Part shown: positions 8,339 to 17,152 of the stretch, piece after piece
Position numbering within the stretch: position 1 is the first letter of the stretch
Layout of the letters: each line of letters starts with the position of its first letter
Assembly (NCBI GenBank): GCA_030837825.1
Contig: JAUQYB010000033.1
Location: forward strand, 1 to 64,000
Direction of reading: 5' to 3'
Length of the DNA stretch: 64,000 bases
Source: Albidovulum sp.
GTDB lineage: Bacteria; Pseudomonadota; Alphaproteobacteria; Rhodobacterales; Rhodobacteraceae
Position numbers and translations under genes: made by a program
Notes under the pieces: model-generated
Told to the model about the DNA's origin: nothing
What the model saw: the letters and a program-made list of their open reading frames with translations, nothing else
Database searches by the model: none

Positions 8339-9196
8339 TTGCCGTATCTCGTGCCCGGCACGCTCGGCGAAGCGCTGGCCCTGCTTGCGGCAGGGCGGCC
8401 GATGGTGGTGGCGGGCTGCACCGATGTCCTTCCCGCGCGCCGCCAGGGCGACCGGCCCGCCGCGATGCTTGACGTGACGCGGTTGGCCGAGTTGCAGGGA
8501 ATCGCATCCGGGCCGGACGGCTGGCGGATCGGCGCCGCGGCAACCTGGGGACAGATCGCCGCCGCCGCCCTGCCCCCGGCCTTCGACGCGCTGCGCCAGG
8601 CGGCGCGCGAGGTCGGCGCGGTGCAGATCCAGAACGCAGGCACCATCGCCGGCAATATCTGCAACGCCTCGCCCGCCGCCGACGGGGTGCCGCCGCTGCT
8701 GGTGCTGGAGGCCGAGGTGGAACTGGCGTCGGCCACCGGGCGGCGGCGGCTGGCGCTGGCCGATTTCATCACCGGGGTCCGCCGCACCGCTCGTGCGCCC
8801 GACGAACTGGTGGTGGCACTGCATCTGCCGCAGCCGCCGGCCGGTGCGGGCGGCGCCTTCGTCAAGCTGGGCACGCGCAGCTCGCTGGTGATCTCGATCG
8901 CGATGGTGGCGGCGGTGGTGCGGGTGGCGCAGGGCCGGATCACCGAAGCGCGGCTGGCGGTCGGGGCCTGTTCACCGGTCGCCCGCCGGCTGCCGGACTG
9001 GGAAGCCGCGCTGGTCGGCCGCAGGCTGGATCAGCCGGAAGCGCTTCGCCCCGATCCGGCGCATCTGGCGGGGCTGGCGCCGATCGACGATGTGCGGGCC
9101 ACGGCCGCCTACCGGCTGGACGCGGTGCGGGAACTGTGCCGGCGGGCGGTGATGCAGGCGGCGCTTTCGGCAAGGGAGACGGCGGATGCGCGATGA
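8339..9196 (+). CDS. FAD-binding subunit of second molybdenum hydroxylase
   Basis: 285 residues, starting at TTG 8339 behind a strong ribosome site (GGGAGGGG). The PCMH FAD-binding signature appears as VVAGCTDVLP (about 21-30) and NAGTIAGNICNASPAADG (about 99-116). It is the first gene of a four-gene operon and ends 11 bp inside the iron-sulfur/molybdenum subunit gene. It would carry electrons from the fused partner to an acceptor. The shared operator directly upstream places it in the MarR-type regulon. Confidence 0.9.
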   Translation: MPYLVPGTLGEALALLAAGRPMVVAGCTDVLPARRQGDRPAAMLDVTRLAELQGIASGPDGWRIGAAATWGQIAAAALPPAFDALRQAAREVGAVQIQNAGTIAGNICNASPAADGVPPLLVLEAEVELASATGRRRLALADFITGVRRTARAPDELVVALHLPQPPAGAGGAFVKLGTRSSLVISIAMVAAVVRVAQGRITEARLAVGACSPVARRLPDWEAALVGRRLDQPEALRPDPAHLAGLAPIDDVRATAAYRLDAVRELCRRAVMQAALSARETADAR

Positions 9197-11927
9197 GATG
9201 CCGGCGGAAGCCACCCGTTTCACCCTGAACGGCGCCGAAGTCGCGGTCACGGCGCCGGCCGGCGAACGGCTGTCGGACTCCCTGCGCGAACGGCTGGGCG
9301 CGCGCGATGTCAAGATCGGCTGCAATGCCGGCGATTGCGGCGCCTGTTCGGTGCTGGTCGACGGGCAGGTGGTCTGTTCCTGCCTGATGCCGACCCGCCA
9401 GGCCGAGGGCCGCCGGGTCGAGACGGTGGCGGGCCTTGTCGCCGCCGACCCGCTGGCGCAGGCGCTGGCCGGGCGGTTCCAGGACCACGGCGCGGCGCAA
9501 TGCGGCTTCTGCACCCCGGGGATGATGACTGCCGCGGTCGCGCTTTTGCGCGACGACCCCGCGCCGGACGAGCCGGCGATCACAAGGGCGCTGGGCGGCG
9601 TCCTGTGCCGCTGCACCGGATACCGCAAGATCATCGACGCGGTGGCCGCGGTGCCGCCCGCGCTGGCCGAGGCCGGCGCCCCCGGCCATGCCGGCGCGGC
9701 GATCCGCCGGCTGGACGGTGCGCAGAAGCTGGATGGAAGCGAGGCGTTCGGCGATGACATCGCGCCGCCGGATACGCTGGAGATTCTGGTGATCCGCTCG
9801 CCCTTTCCGCGCGCCGGCTTCAGCTTCGGCGATCTGGAAGGCTGGCGCGCCGGGCAGGACGGCATCGCCGCGGTGCTGACCGCCGCCGACGTGCCGGGCC
9901 GCAATGTCTTCGGCGTGATCCCGGCCTTCGCCGACCAGCCGGCCTTCGCCGAAACCGAGGCGCGCTTCCGGGGCGAGGCGGTGGCGGCGGTGGTCGGCAC
10001 GCCGCAGGCGATCCGCGGCTTCGATCCCGCGTGTTTCCCGGTGATCTGGCAGGAACTGCCGGCGGCGATGACGCCCGCGGCGGCCGAGGCGCCGGGCGCG
10101 GCGCTGCTGCACCAAGGCAGGGCGGGCAACCTGATGTGCACCGGCTTCGTCGCCTGCGGCGATGCCGAAGCGGCGCTGGCCGCTGCCGATGTGACGGTCG
10201 AGGGGCGCTTTTCCACGGGTTTTGTCGAACACGCCTATATCGAGCCGGAAGCCGGCTTTGCCCGGGTGGTCGACGGGCGGGTGGAAATCCATGCCTGCAC
10301 CCAGGCGCCGGTAATGGACCTTGAATCGATGGAGATCCTGCTGGGCATGGACCGCTCGCGCATCCGCATCGTGCCCACGGCGGTGGGCGGCGGCTTCGGA
10401 TCGAAGCTCGACATCTCGCTTCAGCCCTATCTCGCGCTGGGGGCGATCAAGACCGGGCAGCCGGTGCGGATGGCCTACAGCCGGGCGGAATCGATGCAGT
10501 CGACCACCAAGCGCCACCCCTCGGACATCCGGCTGCGGCTGGGCGCGACCCGCGACGGCATCCTGAAGGGCTGCGACTTCCGCGGCACCTTCAACACCGG
10601 GGCCTATGCCTCCTGGGGGCCGACGGTGGCCAACCGGGTGCCGGTCCATGCCTCGGGCCCCTACCGGATCGCCGATTACCGGGCCGAGGCGCGGGCGATC
10701 CACACCAACTGCCCGCCCGCCGGCGCCTTCCGCGGCTTCGGCGTGCCGCAGGCGGCAATCGCGCTTGAATCGCTGCTGGACGAGCTGGCGGCCAAGCTGG
10801 GGATCGACGCGCTGGAGCTGCGGCTGCGGAACGCGCTGGACAATGGCGTGCCGACCGTCTGCGGTCAGGTCTTTGCACAGGGCGTCGGCATCCGCGCCTG
10901 CCTTGAGGCCCTGCGCCCGGCGTGGGAGGCCGAACGCGCGGCGGCCGAGGCGTTCAACCGCGAAACCGACGGCCCCCTGCGCCGTGGGGTCGGCATCGCC
11001 TCGGGCTGGTATGGCTGCGGCAACACCTCGCTGCCGAACCCCTCGACGATCAAGGCCGGCGTGCGGGCCGATGGCCGCATCCTGCTGCATCAGGGCGCCA
11101 TGGACATCGGTCAGGGCGCGAATACGGTCATCGCCCAGATCTTTGCCACCGCGCTTGGCGTGCCGGTCACCGCGATTGACCTGATCGGCGCCGATACCGA
11201 TGTGACCCCCGATGCCGGCAAGACCTCGGCCTCGCGCCAGACCTTCGTCTCGGGAAATGCGGCGCGGGCCTGCGGCGAGGCGCTCAGGGCGCGGGTGCTC
11301 GGGATGGTCAACGCCTCCGAAACCGCGGTGCTCACATTCGCGCCGTGCGCGATCACCGTGGACGACGGCGCCAGCCGCCACCGCATCGCGCTGGACCCGC
11401 TTGCCGCCGATGCCGACGGCTATGTCCTTGCCGCCAGCGGCCATTACGACCCGCCGACGAAGCCGCTGGACGCGAACGGCCAGGGTGAGCCCTATGCCCA
11501 GTTCGGCTATGCCGCGCAGCTTGCGGCGGCCGAGGTCGACACAGGCCTTGGCACCGTGCGGCTCTTGCGCATCGTCGCCGCGCATGACGTGGGCCTTGCC
11601 GTCAATCCGATGCTGGTCGAGGGCCAGATCCAGGGCGGTGTGGCGCAGGGCATCGGCATGGCCCTGATGGAGGAATACATCCCCGGCCGCACCGAGAACC
11701 TGCACGACTACCTGATCCCGACCATCGGCGACATTCCCCCCATCGAGCCCATCATCATCGAGGAAGCCGATGCCCACGGCCCCTACGGCGCCAAGGGCCT
11801 GGGCGAACACGTCCTGATCCCGACCGCGCCCGCAATCCTGAACGCCATCGCCCACGCCACCGGCGTGCGGATGACCAGCGTTCCGGTAACCCCCGCTAAA
11901 CTCGCCGCTGCATTGGCAGGAGACTGA
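9186..11927 (+). CDS. Fused [2Fe-2S]-molybdopterin subunit of molybdenum hydroxylase
   Basis: 913 residues joining two usually separate subunits. Residues 1-155 hold both [2Fe-2S] clusters (CNAGDCGACSVLVDG; CGFCTPGMM; CRCTGY). Residues ~175-913 are the molybdopterin domain with GGGFGSK, AGAFRGFGVPQ and GPYGAKGLGE. The FAD domain is a separate protein encoded upstream. The family hydroxylates N-heterocycles and aldehydes using water as oxygen donor. Next to a 6-hydroxynicotinate-reductase-like gene, the natural inference is ring hydroxylation of a pyridine carboxylate alpha to nitrogen. It is followed 1 bp later by the reductase gene. Confidence 0.9.
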   Translation: MRDEMPAEATRFTLNGAEVAVTAPAGERLSDSLRERLGARDVKIGCNAGDCGACSVLVDGQVVCSCLMPTRQAEGRRVETVAGLVAADPLAQALAGRFQDHGAAQCGFCTPGMMTAAVALLRDDPAPDEPAITRALGGVLCRCTGYRKIIDAVAAVPPALAEAGAPGHAGAAIRRLDGAQKLDGSEAFGDDIAPPDTLEILVIRSPFPRAGFSFGDLEGWRAGQDGIAAVLTAADVPGRNVFGVIPAFADQPAFAETEARFRGEAVAAVVGTPQAIRGFDPACFPVIWQELPAAMTPAAAEAPGAALLHQGRAGNLMCTGFVACGDAEAALAAADVTVEGRFSTGFVEHAYIEPEAGFARVVDGRVEIHACTQAPVMDLESMEILLGMDRSRIRIVPTAVGGGFGSKLDISLQPYLALGAIKTGQPVRMAYSRAESMQSTTKRHPSDIRLRLGATRDGILKGCDFRGTFNTGAYASWGPTVANRVPVHASGPYRIADYRAEARAIHTNCPPAGAFRGFGVPQAAIALESLLDELAAKLGIDALELRLRNALDNGVPTVCGQVFAQGVGIRACLEALRPAWEAERAAAEAFNRETDGPLRRGVGIASGWYGCGNTSLPNPSTIKAGVRADGRILLHQGAMDIGQGANTVIAQIFATALGVPVTAIDLIGADTDVTPDAGKTSASRQTFVSGNAARACGEALRARVLGMVNASETAVLTFAPCAITVDDGASRHRIALDPLAADADGYVLAASGHYDPPTKPLDANGQGEPYAQFGYAAQLAAAEVDTGLGTVRLLRIVAAHDVGLAVNPMLVEGQIQGGVAQGIGMALMEEYIPGRTENLHDYLIPTIGDIPPIEPIIIEEADAHGPYGAKGLGEHVLIPTAPAILNAIAHATGVRMTSVPVTPAKLAAALAGD

Positions 11928-11928
11928 C

Positions 11929-13425
11929 ATGAACGACAAAGCCGACCGGACCGCCGGCAAGATCCGCTGCGACGCCTGCCCGGTGCTGTGCTACATCGCC
12001 GAGGGCCGGGCCGGGGCCTGCGACCGCTACGCCAACCACGGCGGCACGCTGGTCCGGCTGGATCCCCTCACCATCATCGAGGGCGCGGCCAGCCACGGGG
12101 TCAAGGCCGTGCCCTTCCTGAAGGGCAGCCAGGGCACCGACTGGGACGGCGATCTGGTGCAGGGCGGGCGGCCGTTCATCACCGCCGTCGGCGCGGGCAC
12201 CACCTATCCCGACTACAAGCCCGCCCCCTTCATCGTCAGCCAGAACGTCGAGGGCGTCGACATGGTCACCGTCGTGACCGAAGGCATCTTCAGCTACTGC
12301 GGCGTCAAGGTGAAGATCGACACCGACCGCTTCATCGGCCACGAACGCGCCGTGGTGCGGGTCGAAGGCGAACCTGTCGGCCATGTGATGACATCGGAAT
12401 ACGGTTCCAAGATGCTGTCGCTGGGCGGCGTCGAGCATCTGACCGGCGGCGGCAAGAAGGAGGGCCGCGTCACCTGCGACGCGCTGATGAAGCTGTGCAA
12501 CCGCGAACCGGTCGAGATGACCGTGGACGAGGGTGCCACCGTCATCGTGCAGGCCGGACGGGCGCCGGTGATCAACGGGGTCGAGGAAAAGCTCATGCGC
12601 GTCGGTTGCGGCTCGGCCACCATCGGCATGTTCGCCACGCAATGGGCCCAGCACGCCGACGAGGTCGTGGTGGTCGACGACCACATCACCGGCGTCCTGT
12701 CCGAACACCAGTCGGGCAAGCTTCTGAACGTGCCGCCCAGCGGCATCCGCGTGAAGGGGCGCCGGTCGACGCCGGGGCGGTACTTCCAGGTCGCCGAACC
12801 CGGCACCGGCTGGGGCGGCACCAATATCGAAGATCCGCTCACGATCCTGAAAGAGGCCGATCCGGAGGTGGCATGGGAGGGCCTGCGGCTTCTGATGGTC
12901 TCCACCACCGGCGAGCAGTCGGCCTATTACGAACTGGACGCCAACCTTCGCCCGGTGGCGAAACCGCTGCCCGACGACCTGCGCGCCTCGGTCGAGCTGA
13001 TCGCCGAGAACTGCGAGCCCTCGCTCTGTTCGGTGCTGTTCATGGCAGGGGCCGGCGGGTCGTTGCGCGCGGGCGTGACGAAGAACCCGGTAAAGCTGAC
13101 GCACTCGGTGAAGGACTCGCTCACCTATGTCTCCTGCGGGGGGGCGGGGGCCTATGTCTGGCCCGGCGGCGGGATCACCGTGATGGTCGATGTCGCCGAC
13201 ATGCCCAGCAATTCCTTCGGCTATGTGCCCACGCCCGCGCTGGTGGCGCCGATCGAGTTCACCATGCGGCTCACGGATTACGTCGCGCTCGGCGGCCATG
13301 CCGGGCAGGTGCGTCCGATCGACGAGGTTCTCACCGACGACATCCGGCGCGTCGGCCGGATCGACGCCCGGGACGACCCGATGGCGCGGCACAACTTCCG
13401 CTGGCCGGTGGACGGCCAGGTCTGA
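11929..13425 (+). CDS. 6-hydroxynicotinate reductase-like iron-sulfur protein
   Basis: 498 residues resembling 6-hydroxynicotinate reductase, the ferredoxin-dependent enzyme that reduces the hydroxylated pyridine ring in anaerobic nicotinate fermentation and in the Azorhizobium-type aerobic route. A Cys cluster sits at the N-terminus (CDACPVLCYIAEGRAGACDR, about residues 11-30), fit for an Fe-S cluster. Further Cys lie at about 359-366 (ENCEPSLC) and in SCGGAGAY. It is immediately downstream of the molybdenum hydroxylase. The regulon supplies ferredoxin and ferredoxin-NADP reductase, the electron chain such a reductase needs. The family call is from memory of sequence; the exact substrate is unproven. 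Confidence 0.75.
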   Translation: MNDKADRTAGKIRCDACPVLCYIAEGRAGACDRYANHGGTLVRLDPLTIIEGAASHGVKAVPFLKGSQGTDWDGDLVQGGRPFITAVGAGTTYPDYKPAPFIVSQNVEGVDMVTVVTEGIFSYCGVKVKIDTDRFIGHERAVVRVEGEPVGHVMTSEYGSKMLSLGGVEHLTGGGKKEGRVTCDALMKLCNREPVEMTVDEGATVIVQAGRAPVINGVEEKLMRVGCGSATIGMFATQWAQHADEVVVVDDHITGVLSEHQSGKLLNVPPSGIRVKGRRSTPGRYFQVAEPGTGWGGTNIEDPLTILKEADPEVAWEGLRLLMVSTTGEQSAYYELDANLRPVAKPLPDDLRASVELIAENCEPSLCSVLFMAGAGGSLRAGVTKNPVKLTHSVKDSLTYVSCGGAGAYVWPGGGITVMVDVADMPSNSFGYVPTPALVAPIEFTMRLTDYVALGGHAGQVRPIDEVLTDDIRRVGRIDARDDPMARHNFRWPVDGQV

Positions 13426-13479
13426 CGCGGCAGCCGGCCGGATGGCGGCCGCCCGCACCTGCAACACGAAGAGGGACTG

Positions 13480-14061
13480 ATGCCCAAGGTCGAACTGCGC
13501 AAGCGCCTGCTGCTGCTTGAGGACATATTCCACGAAGGCGGTCCGGCCCGCGACGAGCCACACCGCCGGGGCGCCGCGCTCGCGGTGATCCGCAATCCCT
13601 TCGCCGGCCGCTACGAGCCTGACATCCAGGGCTTCATGGACGACATGAGGCCACTCGGCCTCGACCTTGCCACCAGGCTCGCCGAGGCGCTCGGCGGGGC
13701 CGACAGGATCGAAGGCTATGGCAAGGCGTCGCTGGTCGGCGCGGCGGGGGAGCTCGAGCACGGCGCGCTCTGGCACGCGCCGGGGGGCTATGCGATGCGC
13801 GAGGTGCTGAACGGCGCCAGGGCGATCGTTCCCTCGACCAAGAAGGTGGGCGGCATGGGGGCGCGGATCGACGTGCCGATCACCCATGTCAACGCCTCCT
13901 ACGTGCGCAGCCATTTCGACGCGATCGAGGTCGGGCTGAACGACGCGCCGCGGCCCGACGAGATGGTGGTGATCCTGGCGATGACCACAGGCCCGCGGGT
14001 CCATTCGCGCTGTGGCGGCCTGGAAGCCTGGCAGATCAAGGGCGAGGACGGGCTGCGCTGA
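13480..14061 (+). CDS. DUF1185 (AA_synth) family protein
   Basis: 193 residues, full length for the DUF1185 / 'amino acid synthesis' family. Recognisable stretches are the N-terminal RKRLLLLEDIFHEGG, then AVIRNPFAGRY and VPITHVNASYVRSHFDAI. To my recollection, known structures of the family are trimers with a chorismate-mutase/YjgF-like fold, and no reaction is firmly assigned. The gene follows the hydroxynicotinate-reductase-like gene by 54 bp in the same operon. A ring-opening or enamide/lactam hydrolysis step is the missing activity in that route, so it is a candidate for it. That role is inference. Confidence 0.75.
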   Translation: MPKVELRKRLLLLEDIFHEGGPARDEPHRRGAALAVIRNPFAGRYEPDIQGFMDDMRPLGLDLATRLAEALGGADRIEGYGKASLVGAAGELEHGALWHAPGGYAMREVLNGARAIVPSTKKVGGMGARIDVPITHVNASYVRSHFDAIEVGLNDAPRPDEMVVILAMTTGPRVHSRCGGLEAWQIKGEDGLR

Positions 14062-14087
14062 CGCCGCCTGCCGGATCGTTGCTCACC

Positions 14088-14111
14088 GGCCCGCGCAGGG
14101 ATGCGCGGGCC
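14088..14111 (+). terminator. Hairpin after DUF1185 gene
   Basis: Perfect 10-bp arms GGCCCGCGCA / TGCGCGGGCC with a four-base loop, 26 bp after the stop codon, then a modest T-containing tail. It likely ends the operon that starts at 8339. Confidence 0.65.
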
Positions 14112-14198
14112 TGCTCCATTTTCAGCAACTCCAATGGGTTGCCGACTTGCTCCGCCGCGACCACTTCCCGATTGACAGCCGCACCCTTCTCGAATTAT

Positions 14199-14214
14199 CA
14201 TTAGTATACAAATG
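14199..14214 (+). promoter_or_regulatory. Shared operator, site B
   Basis: CATTAGTATACAAATG, the copy closest to the palindrome consensus. A TTGACA (14172-14177) lies upstream and a TATCAT (14196-14201) overlaps the site. The ribosome site and start of the ferredoxin gene follow within 17 bp, so the leader is very short. Confidence 0.72.
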
Positions 14215-14230
14215 AATTTCGGAGGTGCCC

Positions 14231-14566
14231 GTGACCTATGTCGTCGTCGAAGGCTGCATCGCCTGCAAATACACCGACTGCGTCGAGGTCTGCCCCGTGG
14301 ACTGCTTCTACGAGGGCGAGAACATGCTGGTGATCCACCCCGAGGAATGCATCGACTGCGGCGTCTGCGAACCCGAATGCCCGGTCGACGCGATCAAGCC
14401 CGATACCGCGCCGGGGGTCGGCCCCTGGCTCGCGCTGAATGCGGAACTGGCACAGGTCTGGCCCAACATCCGCGAGAAGACCGTGCCGCTTCCCGACCAC
14501 GAGATCTGGGCGGCGCGGCCCCGCAAGCTCGACGCGCTGTCGCGCAACCCCGCCGCCCCGCGCTGA
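14231..14566 (+). CDS. fdxA: 7Fe ferredoxin, FdxA type
   Basis: 111 residues from GTG 14231, six bases after GGAGG; the family normally begins MTYVV. Cluster ligands are Cys9, Cys12, Cys17, Cys21 ([14 protein letters not shown]) and Cys40, Cys43, Cys46, Cys50 ([12 protein letters not shown]), the [3Fe-4S]/[4Fe-4S] pattern. A GTG at 14225 is possible but sits in the ribosome site. As a low-potential carrier it would connect the ferredoxin-NADP reductase encoded next to the hydroxynicotinate-reductase-like enzyme. It is a pathway-dedicated copy, judged by its operator. Confidence 0.93.
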   Translation: MTYVVVEGCIACKYTDCVEVCPVDCFYEGENMLVIHPEECIDCGVCEPECPVDAIKPDTAPGVGPWLALNAELAQVWPNIREKTVPLPDHEIWAARPRKLDALSRNPAAPR

Positions 14567-14589
14567 CGGGCGCCAGACCGGAGACCAGG

Positions 14590-15408
14590 ATGCAGGAAAA
14601 CGCCACCCTTCCCCAACCAGCCGCCGAGGCGCATATCCCCGCCGGCGTCTATGCCGAGACGGTGACCGAGGTGCAGCACTACACCGACCGGCTGTTCCGC
14701 TTCCGCATCACCCGGCCGGCGGCGTTCCGCTTCCGCTCGGGCGAATTCGTGATGATCGGCCTGCCCAATGCCGAACGCCCGGTCTACCGCGCCTATTCGA
14801 TCGCCAGCCCTTCGTGGGACGAAGAGATCGAATTCTTCTCGATCAAGGTGCCGGACGGGCCGCTGACCGAATACCTGCAAAGGATCAGGGTCGGCGACAC
14901 CGTGCTGATGCGCAGGAAGCCGACCGGCACGCTGGTCCTCGACGCGCTGCTGCCGGGGCGTCGGGTCTACATGTTCTCGACCGGGACCGGGATCGCCCCC
15001 TTTGCCTCGCTGGTCCGCGACCCCGAGACCTACGAGAAATTCGAAGAGGTGATCCTGACCCATACCTGCCGCCAGGTCGCTGAACTGGACTACGGGCTGG
15101 AGCTGGTGCGCAAGCTGATGGAGGACGAACTGGTGGGCGAGATGGCGCGCCGGCAGTTGCGCCATTACCCGACGGTGACGCGCGAACCCTATCCGGTGAT
15201 GGGCCGGATCACCGACCTGATGGCCAGCGGCAGGCTGTTCGCCGACCTCGGCGTGCCGCCGATCACCCCGGCGGACGACCGCGGCATGATCTGCGGCTCG
15301 ATGGCGATGCTGCGCGACACCAAGGAGGCGCTGGAAGGGTTCGGGCTGGTCGAAGGCTCGAACGCCCAGCCCGGCAGCTTCGTGGTCGAACGCGCCTTCG
15401 TCGACTGA
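14590..15408 (+). CDS. fpr: Ferredoxin-NADP+ reductase
   Basis: 272 residues, bacterial FPR length. The FAD-binding motif RAYSIASP is at about 77-84 and the NADP-binding segment is STGTGIAPFASLVRDPE (about 136-152). The C-terminal aromatic/acidic tail ends FVVERAFVD. It exchanges electrons between NADPH and ferredoxin or flavodoxin. It lies 23 bp after the ferredoxin gene and ahead of a GlxA-type regulator in the same operon. This gives a complete NADPH to ferredoxin to reductase chain for the ring-reduction step proposed here. Confidence 0.93.
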   Translation: MQENATLPQPAAEAHIPAGVYAETVTEVQHYTDRLFRFRITRPAAFRFRSGEFVMIGLPNAERPVYRAYSIASPSWDEEIEFFSIKVPDGPLTEYLQRIRVGDTVLMRRKPTGTLVLDALLPGRRVYMFSTGTGIAPFASLVRDPETYEKFEEVILTHTCRQVAELDYGLELVRKLMEDELVGEMARRQLRHYPTVTREPYPVMGRITDLMASGRLFADLGVPPITPADDRGMICGSMAMLRDTKEALEGFGLVEGSNAQPGSFVVERAFVD

Positions 15409-15424
15409 CGGACAGGTCCGCGAG

Positions 15425-16468
15425 ATGGCGCCGCTTGATCAGCCCGCTTCCCTGCGCCCGGCCGGCCTGGCCCGGACCGGGGCACCGGCGCCGCAGCACG
15501 CGGCGGGGGACGAGGCCGCGGCCTGCACGGCGCATTTCGTCTTCCTGCTGGTCGACAATTTCTCGCATCTGGCGTTTTCCTGCGCGGTCGAGCCGCTGAG
15601 GATCGCCAACCGGGTGGCGGGGCGCACGCTTTACCGCTGGACGCTGGCCAGCGCCGACGGCGTCTCAGTGGCCTGCTCGAACCGGTCGGTCACGCTGGTC
15701 GACATCGGGCTGGAGCCCTTGCGCCATGTCGACCGGCTTCTGGTGATCGCCGGCGATCAGGTCCAGCGCTGCACCACCCCCGGCATCCTGACCTACCTGC
15801 GCCGCGAACGCGCGGCTGGCACGCCCCTGGGGGCGATCTGTTCCGGGGCCTATGTGCTGGCGAATGCCGGTTTCCTGGACGGCCAGGCGGCAGCGGTCCA
15901 CTGGGAATACCACGACCTGTTCGCCGAGGTGTTTCCCCGGGTGCGGCTGGTGCGCGGGGTGTTCGTCGCCGACCAGAAGGTGATCACCGCCGCCGGCGGC
16001 ACCGCGGCGGCCGACCTGATGCTGCATCTGATCGCCGCCGGGCACGGGCCCGACCTTGCCACCGCGGTCGCCGACCAGATGGTCTACAACGCCGTGCGCG
16101 AGGCCAGCGCCGAACAGCGCGTGTCGCTGCAATCGCGCCACGGCACCCGCAACCCGCATCTGATGCGCGCCGTGGCGCTGGTGCGGCAGAACATCGAAGA
16201 CCCGCTGTCGCCCGGGCGGATCGCCGGCGCGCTGGCGATCTCGACCCGCCAGCTTGAACGGCTGTTCCTGCGCCATCTCGGCACCTCGCCCAAGCGCTTC
16301 ATCATCGAGACCCGGCTGATGCGCGCCCGCAACCTGCTGGTGCAGACCGACCAGTCGATCACCGAGGTGGCTGTGGCCTGCGGCTTCACCACGCCCTCGC
16401 ATTTCTCGAAGGTCTATCGCGCGCATTTCGGGGTTTCCCCGGTCGCCCAGCGCTCGACCCTGGGCTGA
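15425..16468 (+). CDS. GlxA/GbdR-type AraC family regulator with DJ-1/PfpI domain
   Basis: 347 residues. Residues ~37-200 form a DJ-1/PfpI-like glutamine-amidotransferase fold with the AICSGAYVLANAGFLDG elbow. Residues ~240-345 are an AraC double helix-turn-helix with FTTPSHFSKVYRAHFGVSP. Relatives include GbdR and CdhR, activators that sense glycine betaine and carnitine catabolic signals. The first ~35 residues are low complexity, so a later start is possible. It is the third gene after fdxA and fpr, 16 bp downstream. It may be a pathway-specific activator working with the MarR protein. Confidence 0.85.
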   Translation: MAPLDQPASLRPAGLARTGAPAPQHAAGDEAAACTAHFVFLLVDNFSHLAFSCAVEPLRIANRVAGRTLYRWTLASADGVSVACSNRSVTLVDIGLEPLRHVDRLLVIAGDQVQRCTTPGILTYLRRERAAGTPLGAICSGAYVLANAGFLDGQAAAVHWEYHDLFAEVFPRVRLVRGVFVADQKVITAAGGTAAADLMLHLIAAGHGPDLATAVADQMVYNAVREASAEQRVSLQSRHGTRNPHLMRAVALVRQNIEDPLSPGRIAGALAISTRQLERLFLRHLGTSPKRFIIETRLMRARNLLVQTDQSITEVAVACGFTTPSHFSKVYRAHFGVSPVAQRSTLG

Positions 16469-17152
16469 GCGGGGGCGGGGGCGGGATTGCGTGCCACCCG
16501 CATTTGCGCCCCCGGTGGTGTGCGGCGAAGACGGATCGGACCGGGCGGGAACCGGCGAGGCACTGCCTCGCCCCCGCCCGTGCGCGTCCTGTCCCCCCGG
16601 AAACGTCGGGCGCGCCAAACCATGAGAGGCCAGCGCCTGCCCCGGCGGGTGCGAAGCGCCCGCCGATGGGTGAAGCGGGCCAGAAAACAGTCCGGTGGAC
16701 TGTTTTCCCGCTGAACGCCCGAGCAAGCTTGCGAGGGCCGGGAGAGCGGGCGCTGGCCGGGGGCTTGGGGCCCCCGTCCGGCGGGTGGAACCGTTGGGGG
16801 CGGCGAAGGCGACGGCCTTCGCCATTGGCGGCGTCGGACCGGGTGGGAACAGGCGAGGCACTGCCTCGCCCCCGCCCGCGCGAGGCGGGTGCAACCGGAA
16901 ACGGCAGCCGCGCCAAACCCGAGAGGCCGGCGCCTACCCCGGCGGGGGCGAAGCGCCCGCCGATGGGTGAAGCGGGTCAGAAAACAGTCCGGTGGACTGT
17001 TTTCCCGCTGAACGCCCGAGCAAGCTTGCGAGGGCCGGGAGAGCGGGCGCTGGCCGGGGGCTTTGGCCCCCGGCGGGCCATGTGGACCCGGGGGGGGTGG
17101 CGAAGGCGATGGCCTTCGCCAGAGATGGCGCCGACCGGCCGTCAGCGGCGCG
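16469..17152. repeat. Two tandem ~298-bp imperfect direct repeats with internal hairpins
   Basis: Copy 1 runs 16536-16833 and copy 2 16834 to about 17124. An 86-bp stretch is identical (16681-16766 and 16978-17063). Each copy holds a perfect hairpin with arms AAAACAGTCC and GGACTGTTTT (16684-16706; 16981-17003) and a second at its end around GGCGAAGGC/GCCTTCGCC. It lies between the convergent 3' ends of the GlxA-type gene and the ABC ATPase gene, so the hairpins may serve as two-way terminators. Open frames across it are low complexity and I do not call them genes. Confidence 0.85.

Noticed and set aside
8940..11960. Minus-strand open frame of about 1000 codons
   Set aside because: It mirrors the Fe-S/Mo fusion gene, has no recognisable domain and has shadow-like Arg/His/Gly composition.
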